Positions 55,959 through 64,000 of a stretch of DNA of 64,000 nt are shown piece after piece (the first letter of the stretch is position 1; the number at the start of each line of letters is the position of its first letter). The position numbers were made by a program, and so were the translations under genes. The notes under the pieces are model-generated. The model worked only from the letters and a program-made list of their open reading frames with translations. It had not been told where the DNA came from and did no database searches. Source of the stretch: Paraconiothyrium sp. Pb-2020 (Eukaryota > Ascomycota > Dothideomycetes > Pleosporales > Didymosphaeriaceae); contig JAJUBI010000007.1 of NCBI GenBank assembly GCA_022419385.1, positions 3,071,768-3,135,767 on the forward strand. The letters run 5' to 3'.

Positions 55959-58900
55959 TCTTTCTTGACATACGGCCTGAGCCTCGCCGTTACCTGGCAT
56001 TCCACTGACGTAAGTCTGGCATCCCCACTTGACTGCGCTTCATCGTTCATCTTGGCCTGGCATGTATCTCAAGAACTGAGGAACAAGGGGCTCTGAATCG
56101 GGAGAAGGACCTCTCGCTCCAGAGACCACGGCCGTTGAAAATGCTGTGCGAAAGACTGAACCCGTATGGGGTATAGCTCACCTCGGGCTTGTGGTCACGA
56201 TTGCCACTGTGAGCTGTTCCAGTTTCCGGAAGCGATAACTCGGTCGCTGATCGGTAGGTCTTGGATGATCGAGAAGAAACTGTGTTTGATATCAGCTCCT
56301 ATTACTCAAAGACCTGGGTTAGACCTGGGTTAGACAACTTGCCGGCGAAGGAGTGCTTGGATCAGCGGCGATCGCGAGGCGGAATTTTCGACTGGAATAG
56401 TACTTGGAGTTCTTCCGGAAGCGCAACTTGTCAATGGAGCCATGACTGTGGTCAACAGTAACTTCAAGATGGTTCAGCCACCAAGAAACTCCCGGACTTA
56501 CAAGAGGAAGTGGACATTGAGGTTCTGACAGTCTATGGAACCCACACAACGAGGACTTCGATATGTCCTGACGCAAAGAATGGGGTTCACTGCACCATCG
56601 TTATTCTGGTGTTTCATCGTCGCTGAGCTATCGTTCTTGTTGGCAACGTGCAACATACCATACGACTATTGAACTTGCTATCTGCCGACACGAATACCTG
56701 GATAATGGTCAGCCGGCGAGCAGGTTCTAGTTGTCCATGCAGGGAAAGAACGTTGCGGCTCAGGTAGATCGAGCTTCTCCTCGTTGGGCTCGCGCATGGA
56801 GAGCCGCCCTGCTGTCCAAAGCCAGATGTGGGCTCTTTGCACGGCTCTTTGTCTTCATCATTGCCATTGATGCGGATAGGACTCAAAGATTGCGACTTAC
56901 TAGGCGTAACTTGGAGCGAGAAGCGACGTAGCAGAGATTCTGTAAACTCGTCAGCTGTAGCCCCGGGGGAACTAAAGGTAAGGACAATCGCTCAAGATCC
57001 TGGCTCAGAGATCAAGTGTACTGGCAATAGCCACGGGCCTCGTGCAACGAGAAACTCTCTGGTGTTCTAAGCCAAAGTTGAGGCTCTCTTCACTTTGCAT
57101 CTTCTTCGTCACTGCCGTGGATCTTCAGCCGGGTCGAAAGGAAAGCGTACCTTACTGGACTACCCTTGGCGTTGCGCACCAAAACAGCCGGACCTGTTGC
57201 GCTGGCCCGTTCAAGGATCGGCGTGGTATGGACTGACATGGATCAGCGTTGAAAGATCTGCCCAGTAGTCAGTTGCTGATTGTACTGATGTCTGATCGGC
57301 TTGAAGAGCACAACTGGTGGCTCAGAGGTGTGTTTGATTGGGTGTTATCGTGCATAGCGAGCCACGAAGGAGTGCCAGGCTCTCTGCAAGCAGCTCTCTT
57401 TCCTCATCTTTGCCAATGTCTTTGTGCAAGATCGGGAGGGACTTTACTCACTGGTCTAAAAGCAACTAAAAACTAGAAGTGTCAGCAGAGTTCCGCCAAC
57501 AGACATATCGGCCAAATCGTCGGATGTACGAGCGCGAGAGACCTGCGAAGCAGCACAGCGGAACGGACGCCAACGCTGCCGAGGGACTACTCCGCGTCGA
57601 TCGCGCCTTCTTCTGGGAGTTGCTCTCCATCCGCTCGAAGAGATGGATTAAACTACATGTCGAGTCTCCAGAGAGCCTCGTCTTCCCGTGTGAAGAAACC
57701 CAGAGACGATAGTCTCGTCCCAACCATCCCATGCGCGAGTTTTGCGTTTGTCTTGGCCCCGTGCATTCCTGCCCTCTTGGAGCAACGGACGTGCATGGCT
57801 GGGGAGGACGATCGACGTCGACCCCAGATGCCGGGGCCTGAGTATGATGTGGTTACGAGGGAGGACGAAGAACGTACAGTGCGAGGTAGCGGCGAGCTAG
57901 ACGTGGTCTTGTGAGACTAATCTCTGACGATCATCAGCAATGGCTATAGTACCAGGATGCAAGGGCAAAGACACGAGAAAACCTACACGTGAGGAACCAC
58001 CAGCAGCACACCATGTGATCCTGCCAAAGCCACCATGGAACTAATCTGCGTCGGCTCGGTCCGTTCCGGTTGTGCTGCTCTAAACCTCTAGAGAGAGGGC
58101 AGACACTAATGTGCAGCAACTTTCCGTTTCGATGCGAATTGGGGCGTTGCTATTCAACATAGGGAGGAACACCGTCCTAGTAAGTAGATGTTTTCTCGGC
58201 TTCCGCCTGTAATGGAGCCTGCAAGAGAGTAGTTGAGAAAGGAAAAAGTCAATAGCTTACCTGCAGAAGGTACGATCGGACGACGGAGACTCTACGAAGC
58301 GAGCCGTAACAGGCGAAGTTCGAAACCGAAGACCTATGATCAAGTGTCAGCAACCGTTCGGTTTTCGTGAAGGAAATGTACGAGCGCGATACACCACAGC
58401 CGTACAGTAGGTCGGACAGAACCCTCAACCTAGCCATGGAACTTATCGGCGTCGACACCGGCCGAGGGAGCGAACAAGCGCGGGCAACAGAGCTATCTGG
58501 CCTTCTGTCCGAGAACCAGCGAATGGGATGTGCCCGAGACCTGGACCCACAGATACTACACGATCTCCATGGAGGTGCCTGTTCACTATCGGCGCGGTGA
58601 TGATTGTTCAGTCTGCGCCTCTATGGCTACACGTCGGAAACGCTATAGTGAAGCGAACCCGACGGAGCGGCCGCGCCCTGTGGGTGAAAGGGGAGGTCGA
58701 CTTACTTTGTCGGCAGACGTCGGTTCATACCTCAAGATGGATGGTTCCTCCAATGTAGGAGATCACCTCATCAATATGCTGAGAAAGAGGTCTCGGGCGT
58801 GTGTGCTTAGTGTGCCGCCGCGAAGATTGCTCGTCACGGTACACAATGCGCGTGCATCGAATGTCGAGGGCCTTCTCGGGAGGTGGGCCTAAGATCTGCG

Positions 58901-60371
58901 CGGTTGTAAGTTTGAGGCTTCTCAAAGTAGGGGCCAGGCTGCTTTCTATACTCCAGATCTTGGTCATTGAGCACGCACGGGCCATCCAATGAATAGGCCC
59001 TCATATACGAAGATACGCAGAAGACAAGCAACGGCCATTCCGCGAGGCTGTCGCAAAATACAATCTGCTGGAGCTAATGGATTTGAGACTTGCGGTAACC
59101 GTTTTCCCACAAGGATGGGTCGTTGCTCGGTTTCGCTCGAGCTGCCGTGCGATTAAAAATGACGGCCGGCGGCTTCGCCTCGAGCACCCTACTTGCAAGC
59201 GCTATCAGCATGTTGTTCAATGGCTCATAGAAGGTCATGAGGAGGTCGGTACATACCTTTGGCCAGCTGCGATGCCTCCGTGATAGAGCAGCAAAGGAGA
59301 AGCTCCCTCCAGGACCCACCGCAAGCTGCACGCGGTCATTGACCCGCAGCCGCTATACGGCGCGGACGATGATGACAATGAGAGGTGGGGATTGCTCATT
59401 GGACTGCTCCCTTGCGAGTTGCAGCGGTAGGCGTGGAAATGCCGATAGAGGAGCCGTCGCGCCTCGAGTGCCGCCTTCAGAGCCGACGTCTCGGCACCAC
59501 GACGCAGCTGAACAACATACGAGCTAGAGCTGATGCTCAAAGGCAGCGAGGCTCTTCGCTTCTGCGCATGTTTTCAAAGGGGTGCGGGTAAGCATACCTA
59601 AGGAGGGGGGAGAACGAGAGGTCGGCGACGAACACGTCAACAGCAGGTGGCGTCGCCTAGTCGAAAAAAAGAAAAGGGAGAACAACAAGAGATGGAGATC
59701 GAATAGGCTTATGCTGACGACTCGAATACATGTGGAGGCGATGGGGTTTGGGCGGCTGGTGGTGGTGTTGTGGCGGAGGAGAAAGCAAGAGAAGGGGCAA
59801 GAGACACGGGGGCCACTCAACGAGAAAAACAAGATCGCGCACCACATTATTCACCACAACAACTGAAGCAAGGGCCAACTATTTTCCTGCCCAGACAACA
59901 TCGGCGCAAGGCCCCACGTTGAGTTGCCGAATGTCCCATTATGGAAACACGATTGCAATACTACCTAGCCATACATATGTACTGGATGCAGACAAATCTC
60001 CGAGCTCATATACTTTTGATACGTGCAATATCCCATATTCCCACTCCGCTCCAGCATCTGTCGAAGTATCCTTCCTTAATGACCGCAGACGCACCACCGA
60101 ATCACCGCGAACCTGAACGTACCATAAACATACAGCCGGTAGCCGTCGTACTCGACCTGAGATCTCGATCTCACTTGCCATGACTCAACATAAACCATAT
60201 GATATACCTGATGCTTTTTTGACGACAAGAGCAGAAAACATGTTGCTGCCAACCTACCTGCTGGACAATGCACGGAGAGCCACGCCGGCACGTTACACTC
60301 CGCTTCAAAAGAATACGCCCACACCACGGCAGGGAAAACCTCGGCGCAACATACTTCTAACGTTGAATCAT

Positions 60372-63300
60372 TCAATGTGGACGGCGACTTGGTCCCGTCT
60401 GAAGCTCTCGGTCAAACATTGCGTCGAACTCATCATTGCGTCTTCCACCTGTTCCGCAGAAGTTAGCCAGTTTCACACTGGGATATATAAGGCATACCTT
60501 TGAGACGGCGAGCGCGCGGGGTTGGCACAACCCTAGGGTCTTGGGATTGGACCTGAGAAATCTGGGCAGGCTGTGAAGACGGCGTCGATTGTGATGAGCT
60601 CTCATGGGCGGAGGCGCGATGACGCTTGAATTGTGCATTTACCAAAGCACCACCTCCCGGTGCTTTCCGCTTCGTCGTTGAACGATTTACACTTGGACGA
60701 TGTGTCTCGTATGGTGCACCAGGCGAATCTCCAGACGGATTGTAGTTGCCATATGTCTTATGACTAGACACAGGGCGATGAACATAGTCGGGAGAGCTGG
60801 AACGGGTGTTACCGGATGGAGCTCCACCCACAGAATGTGCGCTCTTCTTTGGAATACGGTGTCCCGCATTCGCCGGCGACCTATAGTTCTTTGTAGACGG
60901 TGCACTAGGTGTGGCTGGGGGAAGCATCCTGGAGCCGGTATTGGCCTGCGACTTGGGACGGTCTCGAGAGAAAGAAGCAACATGGTGTAGAGAATGGCGA
61001 GAAGAGCGCTGCGGCGTCTCGTCGTATCGGTCACTTCGCGGAACGTTCTCATCCTGAAAGTGTTCATAACCATTGTGAGGATTTATAGGTACAGTCCCTT
61101 GCTCGAGTGGATCCATGTCAATCAGGTCGTCAGATGATAGAGGATCAGAGAGTACGCTAGAAGAGGTGTCCGCTGTCCCGGGCCTATTCATGGCCTTCAT
61201 GCTTTCATCGAATGCCCCGGCGGAATAGACTAGCGTGCGCTGTGGCTCTTGAGGCTCCTCTCCAGCAGGGTATGTGGAGGAGACGCCATGCTCGTCAAGC
61301 ATCTCCCGAGCACCGAGCTCGTTCGTGGCCGCAGCATGGACACAACCTGTGCGGGCAATACCTTCATCCGGATGACGATGGCGGTCGTTCACAGCGTTAG
61401 TTTGTCGCAAGAGCTGTGTTGACTGGGTGCGCGAGGCATCTGAGACATTCAAAACCGTCAAGTTCAACCGATTAGGCTTTTTCCTCCCCTTCGTCACTGT
61501 ACCCTCCAAAGGCTCCTCGCTAAACGCACTTGCTTCTGGAGAAGAGGATGCCCGCTGTTGTGACCCGACCACATGCATCGAAGTCGACTCTTGGAGGCGG
61601 GGGTCCCGTAAGAGCATCTCACTTCGGGGTATCCTGTGCGATTCATGCCGGGTGTTCTGTTGAATTAGAGCCTCCTGTACGAGCAAGTCATATTTCTCCA
61701 AGGTGGCCTTCTTGTGGGCCTCAAGCTCACGACTCTTGTGCTCTGCAGTCTTTTCTGCCTCTTTTAAGGCTATTTCAATTTGGCCCATGCGACGCTTGAG
61801 TTCCTCGGACTCCGCAACGTGATTCTCTTCAACCGTCTTAGACCTCTCTATAGAGTCGGCTCGTGTGCGCCGCAGCTCCATATCCTTGGATTCTAAGAAA
61901 GCTTGCAATTTCGCCAGTTCGAGCTGCAGATCCTCCTTCTCAGACAGATACTCCGCTTGGGCTTCGATCAGCTTGCTTTCATTAGCGCGAGAGCGTTCCA
62001 TGTTGGATTTCAACTCCTCCTTCTCTTCCTGCAGGGTTCCTAGCCGACGTTGCAGGCTATCCAACGTATCCACATCTTTCCGATGCGTGGCGTCTCGTGC
62101 ATCCAGTTCCTGCTTTAAGGTTTTCAACTCGGATTGTTCCATAGACATCTGTAGCGTCAAATGGTCCTTCTCCTTCTGCAACACCACTGTACTGCTCTGT
62201 AGTTGTTTTAGTGAAGCCACACTCTTCTCCTGTGCCCTATGCGCGACATCGATCTTCTCTTTGAGCCCTGTAATCGTCGACACGTGTTCATTGAGTTGGG
62301 CCTTGAGTTGGTCCTTCTCTCGCGCATGATCTGCTGCTCCGTTGGCCAGGCGTGTAAGCTCCGCCTTGGTGTTCTTGAGATCGTCTTCCTTTGAGCGATT
62401 CGCTTCTGACGCTTGTGCCATCAGTTGTTTCAGACTTGCGAGTTGAGAAGACAATGAGGTCGCCTCATCGGTAGCCCGTCGACTCTCAGCCGATTTCACC
62501 ATCGTTTGTCTCTCAAGGTCCGCAAGCTCCAAAGCCAAAGCAGGTGCTTCTGCGGCGGCCGACTGAGCCTTCTGCAGATCTTTCCTCATCTGGGTGTTTG
62601 CATTGCGCACCTGCTCAGCTTCGGAAGCCAATTCGTGAATCTTGCTTTCGGCATGGCTGAGATCACCGGCCAACTTATCCTTCTCTACTTGAGACTCTCG
62701 AAGAAGGACATCCTTGCCATCTCTCTCAAGTGCGAGTTTGTTGATGCATCCCTGGTATAGAGTCTCTTTCGCCTCAAGAGTCGCCTGCCATATCATGTTA
62801 AGTCAATCCCATGCTCTCCAATATATCGTACCTTGATAGTGGACAATTCCTCTGCCTGATCCTCCAGTCTTTGTTGAACATGACCGAGCTCAGTTTGCTC
62901 TTCCCGCAAGTCTTCCCTAGCTTTTTCGAGCTGTTTCCGTAGCTTTTCCGCTTCTTGTTCAGTCTGTACGGACTCCGAGTCGTGCTCGTACGACTTTTCT
63001 TTGAAAGTCTCGAGCTCCGACTCTAGGAAAGAGCATCGGGCTTTCACATCCGCCTCCTGCTGTCGAGAGATACGCATGGTCTCTTCGAGCTTCTCGCACT
63101 GTTCCTTTTGCATTTCGAATTGCTGGAAGAAGTGCTCTTTCAACTGCTGGGTTTTTTGACATTCTTTAGAGACGTCTTCATATCTCAAAATATCCTCACG
63201 TAGCGTGGAAAGCTGATCTTGAAAGTAGGCCCGAATGTCCTCATTAGGGTTCCGGATGCTTTCGACGGACCAACTGATGTTGTTCATCTTCGAATTAACG

Positions 63301-64000
63301 CTGCAGATGATGTTAGCCGATAGCCAATGCTCTGACGAAGGCGACCTACTTCTCATGGATGAATCGTAGCATTACTTCCGCCTTCCGTACGTCACTAATG
63401 GTGAGCATGGGAATAGCTTGAATACTACGAAGAGCGTCTAAACATTCTTTCAGGCGGATGTCCCCCTCCTGCTCTGCCGATTTGTCATCCAAAGAGCCTT
63501 GAACGTCCCCAACCTTCTCCAGGATAACTGCTCGATTCTCGTCTAGACTAGCTGTTATGGCTTGAACTGCAGGCAAGATTTGTTGCTCGAGATTTGAGCT
63601 CTTCTTCTTTTCTTCATTGTAATCGGCAGTCAGCTTCTGCATTTGCTTGCGGACAATGTGGTAACGGCCTTCGGTAGACATGAGCTGGTTGAAGCAGTCG
63701 TGCATCGCGGCTCTCATATGTCGCTGGCTGGTGTTCAAAGCGTCGACGGTCTGTAGAAAATCACGCTGCAGTGCTAATTTCTCTTGCTCGGCTTCGTCAA
63801 TTGAAACCCTCATAAGGTTATCGCACGTCTTGCGGTGGGCTTCAGCTTGGATTTTGAGCCTAGCGTAGTCGCCTTCCATGCCCTTCACATACTTCTGTAA
63901 CCGCGTGGTCGAGTCAGACACCTTTTGCATCCTACCCTCTAGGCTATCGTTTCGAGCTTGTAGGTTTTGGATGAGGTTATTCTGCTGACCAATTGTCTCC
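60372..64000 (-). CDS. Large coiled-coil protein (5' end outside the window)
   Basis: Exons from the window edge to 63350, then 63300-62832, 62784-60498 and 60448-60372; introns are 49, 47 and 49 bp with standard branch sites (GCTAAC, CTTAAC, GCTAAC). The visible 1163 codons are mostly heptad-patterned, charged coiled coil (about the first 800 residues), followed by a disordered Ser/Pro/Arg-rich part with several basic clusters. The very end, recovered only by splicing, reads RRLKGGRRNDEFDAMFDREL. The layout suits a structural scaffold, for example of the chromosome axis, spindle pole or septal region, but no family was identified. The start lies beyond base 64000. Confidence 0.85.

Larger units (their letters stand above)
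44419..60371. other. 16 kb gene-poor, repeat-bearing region
   Basis: No conserved gene was recognised. It contains a 99-bp tandem repeat, direct repeats near 46.4-46.8 kb, a diverged family of about 80-bp modules recurring between 45.9 and 58.5 kb, a GGT microsatellite, a purine-rich stretch at about 59580-59815, and several short frames or spliced fragments listed separately. There is no strong AT bias of the kind left by repeat-induced point mutation and no transposase or reverse transcriptase motif. It may be decayed repeats, non-coding transcripts or orphan genes. Confidence 0.5.

Noticed and set aside
59580..59815. Purine-rich tract as a coding or regulatory element
   Set aside because: Strand-biased simple composition only; no motif or frame supports a function.

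Overview
The window is nuclear DNA of a filamentous ascomycete (Pezizomycotina; the gene content would fit a Dothideomycete, but that is inference). Evidence: introns of about 45-110 bp with GT..AG ends and CTNAC-type branch sites, a highly reducing fungal PKS, a glucoamylase, fungal-rhodopsin and RTA1-like membrane proteins, F-box proteins and UstY-type (DUF3328) proteins. Several genes are only visible after splicing by eye; exon joins below were checked for reading-frame arithmetic but not against transcripts.

Left part (0.7-17.8 kb): ordinary single genes. A lipocalin-like protein, an F-box-like protein, a membrane-anchored GH15 + CBM20 glucoamylase homologue whose catalytic general acid is replaced, three small or medium membrane proteins (one with a compensating pair of frameshifts), a large F-box protein, a MYND zinc-finger protein and a conserved fungal protein of unknown role. 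A 3.3 kb stretch with no convincing gene follows.

Middle (21.1-35.9 kb): a polyketide-type locus. One uninterrupted 2106-aa PKS (KS-AT-DH-cMT-KR-ACP, no ER) is followed by a seven-exon rhodopsin-domain membrane protein, a secreted berberine-bridge-like FAD oxidase, a Rossmann-fold NAD(P)-binding protein and a 2-oxoglutarate/Fe(II) oxygenase. This is enough for a polyene-type methylated polyketide to be made and oxidised, although no transcription factor or exporter was recognised. The mitochondrial ribosomal protein gene bL33m (36.5-36.9 kb) separates it from the next locus.

The most interesting region is 38.8-44.4 kb: a compact ribosomal-peptide (RiPP) locus of the dikaritin kind. A secreted precursor holds seven copies of a Trp-Tyr-Asp-Ile-Thr-Tyr-Ile-Asp core flanked by Kex2-type Lys-Arg sites. 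It is flanked by two UstY-type proteins, each with two HxxHC motifs, one reading divergently from a shared 583-bp promoter region, and by an RTA1-like seven-helix protein. I do not recognise this core sequence.

Right part (44.4-60.4 kb): about 16 kb without a convincing conserved gene, but with several diverged repeat families, a 99-bp tandem repeat that stays in frame, and a few spliced or GPI-like coding fragments. The window ends in the 3' part of a large coiled-coil protein whose 5' end lies outside.
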